From positions 1 to 24,695 of the forward strand of contig JADFJB010000063.1 of assembly GCA_022566355.1 (NCBI GenBank): a DNA stretch of 24,695 nucleotides, written 5' to 3'. Numbering within the stretch: the stretch's first letter is position 1; each line of letters starts with the position of its first letter. Below the pieces are notes generated by a model that made no database searches, was not told the DNA's origin, and saw only the letters and a program-made list of their open reading frames with translations. The position numbers and the translations under genes were made by a program. Source of the stretch: a candidate division KSB1 bacterium (GTDB lineage: Bacteria > Zhuqueibacterota > JdFR-76 > DREG01). Shown piece by piece: positions 18,001 through 24,695 of this stretch.

Positions 18001-19638
18001 GTTGAAATCCTCATCAAATTGGACAGATTCAACCGTGGACCCCATTATTGAACCATCCGAAATAGGTGAAGCATTGTTATTTTCATCGATTGCTTTTATT
18101 GCGAAATAATAGTCAGTTTTACGCTTCAACCCGGTAATAAAGATACTTTCATCAGAACCTTGTTCATTTGGAGTTTGAGAAACAATTGCTGCAGTTGCTT
18201 GTTCAAAATTGGATTCAATTATTGGATCAGTTGAAAAACGTAAATCATAATTGGATGCCGAGCCGGTTAAACTGTCGTCACCAGTCGCAGTAAAACTAAA
18301 CTGCGCAGATGTTGGACCGGTACGAACCAGAGCAAAATCGCTAATAGCAGCGGGAGGTTCCTTATCAACAACACTTGATAGGGAAAAATCATCGATATTA
18401 TTGTTCTGACTGCCTTTTAGCATAATGCCGGCATAACGAACTTCATTGGCGCCTGGGGGAGTTGTAGTATGGGTGAGCTCTCCAAAAAGTGTATTGTTGA
18501 TTTTCACCGTTATTCGAAGTTCCGGTGAATTGAAACTCCAATTCATAAAAAACAAATTCCCGGATTGGGGCATAGGCAAAAGTCCAGATTCACTTGCCAA
18601 ATTCGACCCGACCTTGCCATCAATTAATTCCCACAATTTCAGCGATCCGTTATTTAAGGTTAGTAAAAAACCGTTTGCATCAATACTTGAGGAATTTAAT
18701 AAGAAAACTACTCCTGTTTCAGATCTACCTAATTCATCGGAAGTCAGGCTATATTTGAATGTAATTGTGTTGGGGCTGGCTACGGAATTGATAACAGCCA
18801 GGTAATTATCCCAGGTGTCTTGGTTTGAACTGTTTCTCAATTCATTATTACTAATTCGATAATTCGGGTGTGTTGTCCAATTTGGGCCCAGAAAAAATCG
18901 ATCGTTAAAATTGTCTGCAAAAGATTCCGAGGCAATATACCTGGATGAAGAATTTAAACTATTTAAAATGACATCTGCCATTACTCCATAACCATCATCA
19001 TTTGGGAAGTAATCATCACTCATAAAAATACTGGACCAACTTGGAATTTCAGTGAAAGCAGTATTGATATCTACAAAATAAACCGAAATCCCTTGTGCGG
19101 ATTTTGTATCCACTAATGTTTGAAGTTGAAGATTTAAACCATCAATATTTGAATTTACCACCTGGTCTCTACTTGGAATTAATGATGAAAGATAAATTTC
19201 AATTTCAGAGCTGTAATTTGAGATGTTGTCGATTACACTTGATAAACCGTTAAATACAGTGCCAACATTACCATTTGCAATGAGATCTTCCGTTCCCAAA
19301 TGAACAATAACGATATGTGGCTGATAGAGTTGAATTGTTGATAATAAATCCTGATTGATATCATTAACTGTCGAAGCAGCATGACCTTCGTGGTCAGGGT
19401 CCGTTGAGACTCCATCGTTTTGAGTACCTACAAAATCGAAGGGCATTAATCCTGCATTTAAGAACAAATGAAGATCATCACGGAAACCACCTACATTATT
19501 GGTCGATCCGGTACCTATAACCGTAGCATCACCAAGCGGCATTACTCGAATTTGAGAAAACAGGGTGATTGAATTTATACTATTTGAAATAATAAGAAAG
19601 GCAATGAGGAAAGTTAATCCTAATTTCTTATGATTCAT
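12040..19638 (-). CDS. giant secreted protein: degenerate SGNH/CE3-like domain, ConA-like, FnIII, CBM6-like, Ig-repeat stalk, type A sorting domain
   Basis: This is a 2532-residue exported protein. AAAGG 8 nt upstream supports ATG 19638. Residues 1-29 are a signal peptide. Residues 31-229 form an SGNH hydrolase-like domain of CE3 type (GGFRDDLHLFLNAG, FDFVGTQNDG, HEGHAASTV), but the motifs read GDAT (A38 for Ser), GTED (E117 for Asn) and DDYFP (F211 for His), so catalysis is unlikely. Next come a ConA-like domain (~238-422), FnIII (~428-532), a second ConA-like domain (~540-724), then an Ig domain split by a CBM6-like insert (~787-935), followed by about eleven invasin/Big_1-like repeats to ~2200. 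Cadherin-like or PKD-like Ig domains, an FnIII-like segment and a ~97-residue sorting domain (NFPNP … GxxxVxWDGKDRLGNLVPSGIYYYKF … KRMILIR) finish it. It likely acts as a surface stalk or binder. Sorting by a type IX system is inferred. Confidence 0.88.
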   Translation of the reverse strand: MNHKKLGLTFLIAFLIISNSINSITLFSQIRVMPLGDATVIGTGSTNNVGGFRDDLHLFLNAGLMPFDFVGTQNDGVSTDPDHEGHAASTVNDINQDLLSTIQLYQPHIVIVHLGTEDLIANGNVGTVFNGLSSVIDNISNYSSEIEIYLSSLIPSRDQVVNSNIDGLNLQLQTLVDTKSAQGISVYFVDINTAFTEIPSWSSIFMSDDYFPNDDGYGVMADVILNSLNSSSRYIASESFADNFNDRFFLGPNWTTHPNYRISNNELRNSSNQDTWDNYLAVINSVASPNTITFKYSLTSDELGRSETGVVFLLNSSSIDANGFLLTLNNGSLKLWELIDGKVGSNLASESGLLPMPQSGNLFFMNWSFNSPELRITVKINNTLFGELTHTTTPPGANEVRYAGIMLKGSQNNNIDDFSLSSVVDKEPPAAISDFALVRTGPTSAQFSFTATGDDSLTGSASNYDLRFSTDPIIESNFEQATAAIVSQTPNEQGSDESIFITGLKRKTDYYFAIKAIDENNNASPISDGSIMGSTVESVQFDEDFNRTELGEQWQTSDDVVISEGALKTANSQSGWKSAAVLISPTSPIELGFNWLNISSQSEIDKIGLLVMLQEPTTTANGYMIRAESSTNEFQLWTVDQGNPLQKINSFKYHMDLVSGSTLKVFTYSTETSHDFVIFVDSSFNGVLSDNNKLFGNSQVQYCGLIFQGNSSVAADNFFVISLKTIPASISVESGDDQDGILNQLFPDPLVVKVNDDLGSPVYAAKIKYEIIEGDARLIPPLNPSGTIRIEAEDGIIEGNSFIVDNASNTSGGSYINTVAGESDTSTVVYDFYIDQDGIYKIWGRVLAPSGTEDSFFIQVDDFNEILWDVWQGNQKSAWDWDLVSSRGSGSVKTPAVDPYEINLNKGFHKLILRNRDINTKLDRLIITRDLTFQPSGFGGNPLYFSNYLGLSEAFVLLNSRSGDISIKAFLFDVPEQEVIFNIRALPNAPVTIAEFSGNNQTGPAGQVLSNPLVVLASDDFGNPTPNVSVLYELVEGDGRIIEIQPVLTDEDGKAAVDLELGKSETNNRVLAHADGLNGSPVEFLAIATSGIPTQIEFVSGSNQGGEIGSTLPELLVVKISDQQNSPIEKFPVVFSIVSNLGGSLSADTVLTNSEGKAQVSFTFGNSIGNYSIHAIALGLLDSPIVFSVSATHGPAFQLRKVSGDSIAGISNFPLVEPFVAEVSDEFGNPVKNISVLFKIISGDGIFAGGLTQLSVTTDSLGKAGVILTLGSDMSEFAYRVQASSDGLQGSPVEFVATAVSPTAYKITLVDGDSLVGIINKPLDAPFRVRVTNPINEPIKNHPVTFKVIAGGGLFVDTVDLSQTTPTDEDGIASATLRMGSFVGEGSNLVHASGLRGSLPLVGSPVVFTASGKFDAEKISIIKGNNQIGVIDSQLPQPIEVLVLNSNDNPVAGIPVEFQVISGGGTFDNNSDTTVVKNTNSNGKVSVIFTLGNKAGINNNQIRVTASDGFVPLQGSPISILASAAESPAIKIEAITQTQLTGIVGKVIEPVQVKVVDSANLPVPSHEVKFRIITGNGRIANAQHDTSLVVSTNESGIAEISWTLGTKIGTDLNKIEATSDNGILDLIQSPITFNATTLPDLTDPDSSEIHVTSPTIADNQDKATITIILRDQFNNPIAGKEVFLSATGELNFFEQPPVTDDTGQTVGHMTSLKSGKKTIHARNVDDNIEINSKAVAEFISTTANQIKLQDGNAQTRNVGTVLANPIVVSVTDMFDNPVPNYPVTFTSQTTGGYFVEIQPVLTDSLGFASTHYILSESEGTNIIEAIADGLTGNPIIFSVSGVRNPVAKILAVSGDLQTGIVGDTLNQPLIVETLDANDDPVMDVPVSFQFSAGSGSFVEPQPILSDAFGKASTKPILGPELITQVISAKSSLVQGVSLTFFANTAPSGATQIDLHSGDNQVIRPLEQSTSMTIITRDTFHNPVSGTGVMFEVIEGDAIIITAQPVVSNSSGLASTIIQAKTTPGIAKIAASLVKNPAEKVVFTVQISSSVAHNIILVSGDQQIGTKGYYLSEPLVVKVTDIYNNPVPNEPVAFVVSDGEATVEGDSIKLTNDEGIAKSQLRVGENATQIEALAFAASLPNQVLSYHITAIENEIPLIVSSTPDLQVRENEFVSFDISVIDPESDPVNVEVNELPDGAVVTKVNAVSWRFDWTPNFRQSGEHPIAYSVADNRGGVVKDTVIIDVINVNRPPMITNVHPAGDTTIIRGRSIEFSLKITDPDEEELTYIWELNDVEVSQSVSFVYESNPNFSGQDIVEVFVSDSEDTVSFKWFVTVIVSVKLVQFNAQADLASNTVLLHWKTTFESDNLGFDILRSKQKDLGYKKINSQLIPPNLDGNYEFLDEDIIPGFRYYYKLLDKNIQGFITEHGPVQVWFQLPSYFQLDQNFPNPLALKLGQTNTVIQFHMPAKEAVTIHIFNTLGQLIHILTNKTYEPGIHRVSWDGKDRLGNLVPSGIYYYKFSSDNHHQIKRMILIR
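16834..17280 (-). other. CBM6-like carbohydrate-binding domain inserted inside an Ig repeat
   Basis: Within the giant protein, residues ~787-935 read IRIEAEDGIIEGNSFIV, SGGSYINTVAGES, YDFYIDQDGIYKIWGRV and GFHKLILRNRDINTKLDRLII, the strand pattern of CBM6/CBM35-type domains. The segment before it (SVESGDDQDGILNQLFPDPL … IIEGDARLIPP) is the first half of an Ig repeat. The segment after it (LGLSEAFVLLNSRSGDISIK … VIFNIRALP) is the second half, so the domain is a nested insertion. Confidence 0.65.
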
Positions 19639-20036
19639 TTACTAATCCTTTAGATGAATTTAAAAACAGACTCGTCCGATTTAGTAGAAATAGGAAACAA
19701 TTTTTGTGCCAATGTTTTCAACCTAAACTATTGAAAAATAAAGACTATAAATGTGTCATTTTAGTGAGAATGTGTTCCACATTAACACATTATTTCATGA
19801 TTATCAACTGGAAAACTTAAAAAATGTTTAGCTGTAAATATGATAAAATAAGGCAAGCTGCTGCTAATTCATTGCATTGAATAAAAAATGAATTTACCTA
19901 TCAATGAGAATGACCATTTGAAAAATAATAAAAAGGGCAACCTTCTTAAAGAGAGTTTCACTCTTGTTCCATTGATAATAGCCAGAATATTAGTACTTCC
20001 AATCACAAATTTGGATCAATTCATCATTCGGTATTA
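19639..20036. other. 398-nt spacer between the two giant genes
   Basis: No credible gene is present; a small plus-strand frame at 19888-20094 overlaps the end of the neighbouring gene and looks like chance. The spacer is strongly AT-rich and should hold the promoter of the 12040-19638 gene. A ribosome site AAAGG lies close to 19650 on the minus strand. Confidence 0.6.
19769..19791. promoter_or_regulatory. perfect inverted repeat, candidate operator
   Basis: AATGTGTT (19769-19776) and AACACATT (19784-19791) are perfect 8-nt arms around the 7-nt spacer CCACATT, about 130 nt upstream of the giant gene's start on the minus strand. The TGTGT…ACACA pattern is reminiscent of CRP/FNR-type sites, but the spacing is not canonical. 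There is no T-run, so it is not a terminator. Confidence 0.35.
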
Positions 20037-23000
20037 TCAATTTAAAATAATCAAACGCTTTTGCTTAACAAATTCTTCAGTTTGCATAATGTAAAAATAA
20101 ACACCTGAACTAACAATATTACCATAATCATTACGGCCATCCCAAATTGTTTGGTGATATCCAACTTGTTTTTCATCTTGAACCAGGGTTCGTATTTTCC
20201 TACCAAGAATATCGTAAACATTTATCCGTACTTCCCCTTCTTCAGGTAATTGATAATTAATCACAGTTACTTGTAATTCATAGCCGCCTTTAGGATTAAA
20301 TGGATTCGGATAACTTTGCAATAAATCAAATTCTTCAGGAAGAGGTTGAGTTATCTGTGGTTCTAAAATTTCAACAAGCTTGGGAGCAACATTAAATGAG
20401 CTAAAAGGTAAATTAATGACTTGACTATAAGCATTAAAATACGTTTGCGCCATTACTGAATAGCCAAGATCATTTGGATGGAGCTCATCGGACATATAAT
20501 CTTGACTATTTCCAGTAAATAATTGGGAGTTATCTTTAAATGGCGAATAGTGGTTTACAAGATATACCGGTTCAGATTTTCCAGTAATGGTTCCATTATT
20601 AAAATCGTCGACTAATCTTTCGATTTCATCGTTGAAAAACGGTAATTCATCCTCTGGATTTTTTCCATCTGCCAATTCCCAATCTCTATTTTTTCTTGGA
20701 ATTAATTGACTCACAAATAAGTATTCTAAAAAATTACCAAAGACGCCTTCGCGCCATTGAAGTAAATATCTTACAAATTCTGCCAGTTCACCAGAAGTTG
20801 AACTAAGGATTGTCCCGTTACTGGAATAAGGAATATTAAATGTCTCAATAGTCAAATCGTTTGTTCCTAAATGTATCATCAGGACATTTGGATTATATGT
20901 ATTCATGTTATTCGTGATATCATACTCTCCAGTGCCTAATCCGTACCCAAAATTACTTGGAAAGAATTGATTGATCTTTTTCCCAGGGAAAAAATAACCA
21001 GTATATGGATTAGATCCTTCACTACCAACAAATTCAAAACTGAAATTGGAATTTATTAATAAACCGTATAAATCCGGCCGAAATCCTTGGTTATCTGAAC
21101 TGCCTTCACCCCATGTAATTGAATCTCCTACCAACATAATTTTCTTGGTACTTGCAGGAGGAGGTATTATTATTGTTGTGGTCGGTGCATTGCTAGAATT
21201 ACTATATGGCGAAGATCCTATACCATTAAATGATCGAATCCTAAAATAATAGGTGGTACCAGATGTTAACCCAGTTATATTTGTGGATCTTAAATTAGCT
21301 GGAACACTTTTGATAGGAGAAAAATCTGGGTTATTATTCGTTAAACTACTCTCAATAATAAATCCAAACTCGCTAGTACTATTATCAAGCCACGAAAGTG
21401 CAATTTCTGACGAAGATTGTTCCTGTGCAGAAAGGTTAGTTGGAGCTATTGGTAAACTACCGTTTTTATTTGGCGTTCCAGCATTAAAATTTTGTTGGAC
21501 TTCTTCAAAAGATAACGCTCGATTATAAGCCGATACTAAATATATCTTTCCCAACCATTGACGATTATTAGAAGCCTCATTTCCCAATACTAATGGGAAA
21601 GTTGGATCCCAATTCGAAAAACCACCAGATAAAGTGACCGTTTGGTTTTGTAAAATTCCATTCACATACAGCCTTGTTGTTGATCCATCAAATGTGGAAA
21701 CAACATGTTGAGGGGATGTACTAACTGCTCCTTCTACATTCAAGACAGGATCAGCTCCATTCAACCCGCTTTGCGGTGTTCGGACACGCATTACATAGCT
21801 GGTTCCATCTTGTCCAAAAGTAAAATTCCGTGATGACTGATCCTTAGAATTGGAAATAATACGAGCCGGGCCGCTTTGGGTTAAATTCTCAATTTCAACC
21901 CAAGCTTCAACTGTCAAAGAATTAGTAGATGTCATGCTATTAAATACTTTTGTTGCCGCTCCTGATGATTGTGCTTTTACACCTTCCGATATTAAATGCA
22001 ATCCTCCATTTTGCAACCATTGCACTTTGTTAATGTCATTTATTTCCAAATCCAGTGGTTCTCCAAATCCTGAAGCATCATTAATCACATTGCCAGTACC
22101 GGAAAAATTATATAATACGATCAAACCGTCACTTACACGATTAGGATCTGTCAAAGCAATGGAATGATCTTCACTAATAGCAAGATTGCCACTTTGGTCT
22201 CGCGAAAGTACCCTAAAGTGATAAACTACACCTGGAATTAGATTCTTTAACTTAATTGAATGTTGTGTTTTCAAAGTTGTCTCTATTGATGTAATATTTC
22301 CATATCCAGAATTTGTACCATATTCAATTTGACTATCACTTATTTCATCTGTCTCCCATTGAATTACAACCGATGAATTTGTTAAGCTATCAATCACAAC
22401 ATTCGTTATTAAAGGGGTTATGTTATCCAAATAAGTTATTTTATAAACGGCATTATTAATAATTGACAAATAATAAAGATTGCCATCTGCACCGACTTTT
22501 AAATCTACCGGACCCGACACATTTGAAGCAAATTCTTCAACCTGATTATTTTGTTTTAATCTCCTAATAAAACCAAGGATATAATCAGCAAAAAAATAAT
22601 CTCCTTGATATTCTACAGGGTAGAGATCTCCCCGATAAAATGTGCCTCCGGTTATGGCCGCAGAACCTCCATTATGATTGTATGAGTATATTGGATCCTG
22701 AAATGAAGAGTTGGACGAAGATCCCTCTTCCGATGGCCAGCCATAATTAGTACCTTTAACCAAATAATTAATTTCCTCCCAGGTATCTTCTCCAACATCA
22801 TTCACATAAATTTTACCTGACTCCGGATCAACGGCAAATGTGAATGGATTTCGGAAACCAAGTGCCCAGATCTCTTCATGGGCATTTGAAGTTCCAACAA
22901 ATGGATTACCCGGGGGGATGATATTAGGATAATTATTCGGATCAATTCTCAATAATTTTCCAGAAAGAGATTCCAAAGATTGAGAAGACTCTTGAACATG

Positions 23001-24695
23001 CCCGTCTCCAACAGCAACATACAAATACCCGTCTTTGCCAAAATGGATAGCTCCTCCATTATGGTATTCGGAAGGAGAGGGGATGTCGATAATTACAACT
23101 TCACTATTAGGATCAGCAATATCCGGGTTCGTACTACTGATAGAAAAACGGCTAACTCGATTTGAGACTGGATTATTGGATGTATAATGAATATAAATAT
23201 ATCCATTCGATTCAAAGTTTGGATCAAAAGATATACCAAGTAATCCGCGTTCACCATTTGATTCAACAGGAACAGACAAGAAAGGCAAAGGAAGAAACAC
23301 GCCTTCTTTAAAAATTCGTATTTTACCAGCCTTTTCGAGGATAAAAAGTCTGCCATCGGGTGAAAATCCCATTGCTATTGGTGTATCCAAACCATCTACA
23401 ACCAGTTTATTTGAGAATAATTGCGGCAATATAACCGTTGATTCAGATGGTGGAATGCCATCGCCCACAATACTGAATACACCATCACTCACATCTGAAG
23501 GATCGCCGTCTAATGCATCAGATACTCGAACCAAACAACTGCTCGATAGCAAGTCCGGAACTGTCCAATCATAACTGCCATCATTTGGCGTCGAGTCGAT
23601 GATCTCAGTCCAGCTTTGGCCATTGTTCAACGAATATTCCAACTTCACATTCGAAATCTCTCCTTGTGAAGTCCAACTAAGCGACTGTGTGCTATTGACA
23701 AGCCAATTTTCTCCGCCATTCGCTGATGTCAATACAATGGTCTCACCGAGGATTTTTACAATTGTATAATTATCAATTACCTCTCCTGAAGGAATGATGA
23801 ATTTAAATACTGCACTAGTATTGTTTACTTCGACCAGCATGGCTCCGTAATCATCATTATACCTGACAACACTTCCTTCAATAGGAGTCCCAAAACTGCG
23901 TATACTTTTCCCACCCAATCCATTGACAAAATAAGGGAGATCATCAAAAATTATCCGTTCATAATCATGTTCATGTCCGGCAAATACTGCATCGGCTCCC
24001 CATTCTTTAAAAGGCCACTGCATAATAACTTCGGAGCCGTGATGATCACCCGAAGAATAGGGTGGGTGATGCATATAAACAAAATTAAACTGTGAACTAG
24101 AAACAGCTAAATTATTTTTTAACCAAAGAGCCTGGATTGAAGTTTTTGAAATTCCATCCGGCTCAAGAGTATCACTATCCATCGCAAAAAAATGAACCGG
24201 CCCCCATATGAACTCATAATATCTTTCATTGCCAGGTAAGGTAAAATAGTCCCGATAAGGTATTGCACCGCTAGTATTCCAATCATGATTACCTAATGAA
24301 GGAAAAAATCGATTGATATCTGCTCCAGAACCATAGGTGCCCTGATAAGGATAAATAAATTCATGATAATATTGGCCTATATTTACATCAACCGTGGATG
24401 CTTCTCCAAGATCATAGTTATTATCTCCCACAGTAATAATAAAATCCGGATTCCAACTTTTGACCAGATTGGCCACTGTCTCTTCATTATGGCCAGCATC
24501 TCCATAATCTCCAATTACTGCAAAGAGAATTGTTTCAGATGATGGAATGCCATCATCCACAATACTGAACACACCGTCACTCACATCCGATGGATCACCG
24601 TCCGCTGCATCCGACACACGAATCAAACAACTAGTCGAGGGCGCATTCGGAACTGACCAGTCATAACTACCATCATTCGGCGTCGAGCCGATGAT
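20037..24695 (-). CDS. giant secreted multi-enzyme protein: metallophosphoesterase, PQQ-type sugar dehydrogenase, LamG, FnIII, SGNH esterase, type A sorting domain (5' end missing)
   Basis: The frame is open to the right edge, so the N-terminus is missing; 1552 codons are visible, numbered here from the edge. Residues 1-49 are the end of an Ig-like (Kre9/KNH-like) repeat. Residues 56-308 are a purple-acid-phosphatase-like metallophosphoesterase with GDYGD (D63), GDNNY (D91), GNHDW (N136, H137), MHHPP and GHEHDYER (H241, H243). A second Kre9-like repeat spans 316-411. Residues 420-758 are a glucose/sorbosone dehydrogenase (LDTPIAMGFSPDGRLFILEK, ERGLLGISFDPNF, YHNGGAIHFGKDGYLYVAVG with H545, WALGFRNPF, GTNYGWP). 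FnIII (759-849), a LamG-like domain (853-1073) and FnIII (1083-1175) follow. The SGNH domain (1184-1423) has intact GDSIT (S1192), GTND (N1279) and DELHPND (D1403, H1406). The last ~98 residues are a sorting domain (SYPNPFNP … WDGRNDYGNIVSSGVYFY). Substrates are unknown; extracellular glycan or phosphoester processing is plausible. Confidence 0.88.
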   Translation of the reverse strand: MIGSTPNDGSYDWSVPNAPSTSCLIRVSDAADGDPSDVSDGVFSIVDDGIPSSETILFAVIGDYGDAGHNEETVANLVKSWNPDFIITVGDNNYDLGEASTVDVNIGQYYHEFIYPYQGTYGSGADINRFFPSLGNHDWNTSGAIPYRDYFTLPGNERYYEFIWGPVHFFAMDSDTLEPDGISKTSIQALWLKNNLAVSSSQFNFVYMHHPPYSSGDHHGSEVIMQWPFKEWGADAVFAGHEHDYERIIFDDLPYFVNGLGGKSIRSFGTPIEGSVVRYNDDYGAMLVEVNNTSAVFKFIIPSGEVIDNYTIVKILGETIVLTSANGGENWLVNSTQSLSWTSQGEISNVKLEYSLNNGQSWTEIIDSTPNDGSYDWTVPDLLSSSCLVRVSDALDGDPSDVSDGVFSIVGDGIPPSESTVILPQLFSNKLVVDGLDTPIAMGFSPDGRLFILEKAGKIRIFKEGVFLPLPFLSVPVESNGERGLLGISFDPNFESNGYIYIHYTSNNPVSNRVSRFSISSTNPDIADPNSEVVIIDIPSPSEYHNGGAIHFGKDGYLYVAVGDGHVQESSQSLESLSGKLLRIDPNNYPNIIPPGNPFVGTSNAHEEIWALGFRNPFTFAVDPESGKIYVNDVGEDTWEEINYLVKGTNYGWPSEEGSSSNSSFQDPIYSYNHNGGSAAITGGTFYRGDLYPVEYQGDYFFADYILGFIRRLKQNNQVEEFASNVSGPVDLKVGADGNLYYLSIINNAVYKITYLDNITPLITNVVIDSLTNSSVVIQWETDEISDSQIEYGTNSGYGNITSIETTLKTQHSIKLKNLIPGVVYHFRVLSRDQSGNLAISEDHSIALTDPNRVSDGLIVLYNFSGTGNVINDASGFGEPLDLEINDINKVQWLQNGGLHLISEGVKAQSSGAATKVFNSMTSTNSLTVEAWVEIENLTQSGPARIISNSKDQSSRNFTFGQDGTSYVMRVRTPQSGLNGADPVLNVEGAVSTSPQHVVSTFDGSTTRLYVNGILQNQTVTLSGGFSNWDPTFPLVLGNEASNNRQWLGKIYLVSAYNRALSFEEVQQNFNAGTPNKNGSLPIAPTNLSAQEQSSSEIALSWLDNSTSEFGFIIESSLTNNNPDFSPIKSVPANLRSTNITGLTSGTTYYFRIRSFNGIGSSPYSNSSNAPTTTIIIPPPASTKKIMLVGDSITWGEGSSDNQGFRPDLYGLLINSNFSFEFVGSEGSNPYTGYFFPGKKINQFFPSNFGYGLGTGEYDITNNMNTYNPNVLMIHLGTNDLTIETFNIPYSSNGTILSSTSGELAEFVRYLLQWREGVFGNFLEYLFVSQLIPRKNRDWELADGKNPEDELPFFNDEIERLVDDFNNGTITGKSEPVYLVNHYSPFKDNSQLFTGNSQDYMSDELHPNDLGYSVMAQTYFNAYSQVINLPFSSFNVAPKLVEILEPQITQPLPEEFDLLQSYPNPFNPKGGYELQVTVINYQLPEEGEVRINVYDILGRKIRTLVQDEKQVGYHQTIWDGRNDYGNIVSSGVYFYIMQTEEFVKQKRLIILN
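23440..23603 (-). repeat. internal DNA duplication encoding an Ig-like module, copy 1
   Basis: This stretch pairs with 24532-24695 at a constant offset of 1092 nt (364 codons) with no indels and roughly four-fifths identity by eye. Both encode the Kre9-like segment ending STPNDGSYDW…VP…SC-L/I-VRVSDA-x-DGDPSDVSDGV. The similarity may extend beyond the window edge. Confidence 0.85.
24532..24695 (-). repeat. internal DNA duplication encoding an Ig-like module, copy 2 (cut by the edge)
   Basis: This is the partner of 23440-23603. The two modules precede the metallophosphoesterase and the sugar dehydrogenase respectively, so each catalytic domain has its own copy of the linker module, as if enzyme cassettes had been joined by recombination or duplication. 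Confidence 0.85.

Noticed and set aside
19888-20094. Small plus-strand frame in the spacer between the giant genes
   Set aside because: It has no ribosome site, overlaps the 3' end of the neighbouring gene antisense, and is AT-rich low-information sequence.

Overview
The window is about 24.7 kb of AT-rich bacterial chromosome with no rRNA or tRNA genes that I can see. Several things point to an FCB-superphylum bacterium of the Calditrichota / KSB1 / Ignavibacteriota kind. Two giant secreted proteins end in type A sorting-domain-like C-termini. An ECF sigma factor is followed by a three-helix membrane protein and diverges from an ABC permease with a 'permease prefix' N-terminus. The intergenic regions are long and rich in palindromic or dispersed repeats. 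The phylum assignment is inference; no marker gene settles it.

Layout, left to right. (1) 1-117, minus: first 39 codons of an ABC-type permease running off the left edge. (2) 485-1585, plus: ECF sigma factor and a 3-TM partner, possibly its anti-sigma. (3) 1586-4390 is a junk-rich accessory stretch holding a palindrome cluster, a GC-richer and frameshifted phage tail-fibre-like relic, a YihY/BrkB membrane protein flanked by two 67-nt direct repeats, and a relic that starts like an SLC12-type permease. (4) 4323-6218: a two-gene toxin-antitoxin-like module (AbiEi_2/COG4861-type regulator plus overlapping nucleotidyltransferase) behind an array of four TGTAC motifs. (5) 6251-6808: YdjM-type membrane protein. 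(6) 6893-9709, minus: three-gene proton-translocating NAD(P) transhydrogenase operon. (7) 9710-10512: gene-free spacer with a repeat mosaic. (8) 10513-11931, minus: RlmD/TrmA-type 23S rRNA m5U methyltransferase. (9) 12040-24695, minus: two enormous exported multidomain proteins, the second cut by the right edge.

The two giant proteins are the most distinctive part. The partial one (at least 1552 residues) fuses a purple-acid-phosphatase-like metallophosphoesterase, a PQQ-type glucose/sorbosone dehydrogenase, a LamG-like domain, fibronectin III modules and an SGNH esterase whose catalytic motifs are intact. Its 2532-residue neighbour starts with an SGNH/CE3-like domain in which nucleophile Ser, oxyanion Asn and catalytic His are all replaced. 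It continues with ConA-like domains, a CBM6-like domain inserted inside an Ig fold, and about a dozen invasin-type Ig repeats. An active esterase and a pseudo-esterase therefore sit side by side on two sorted surface proteins, which suggests a division between catalysis and binding/display. That functional reading is inference.
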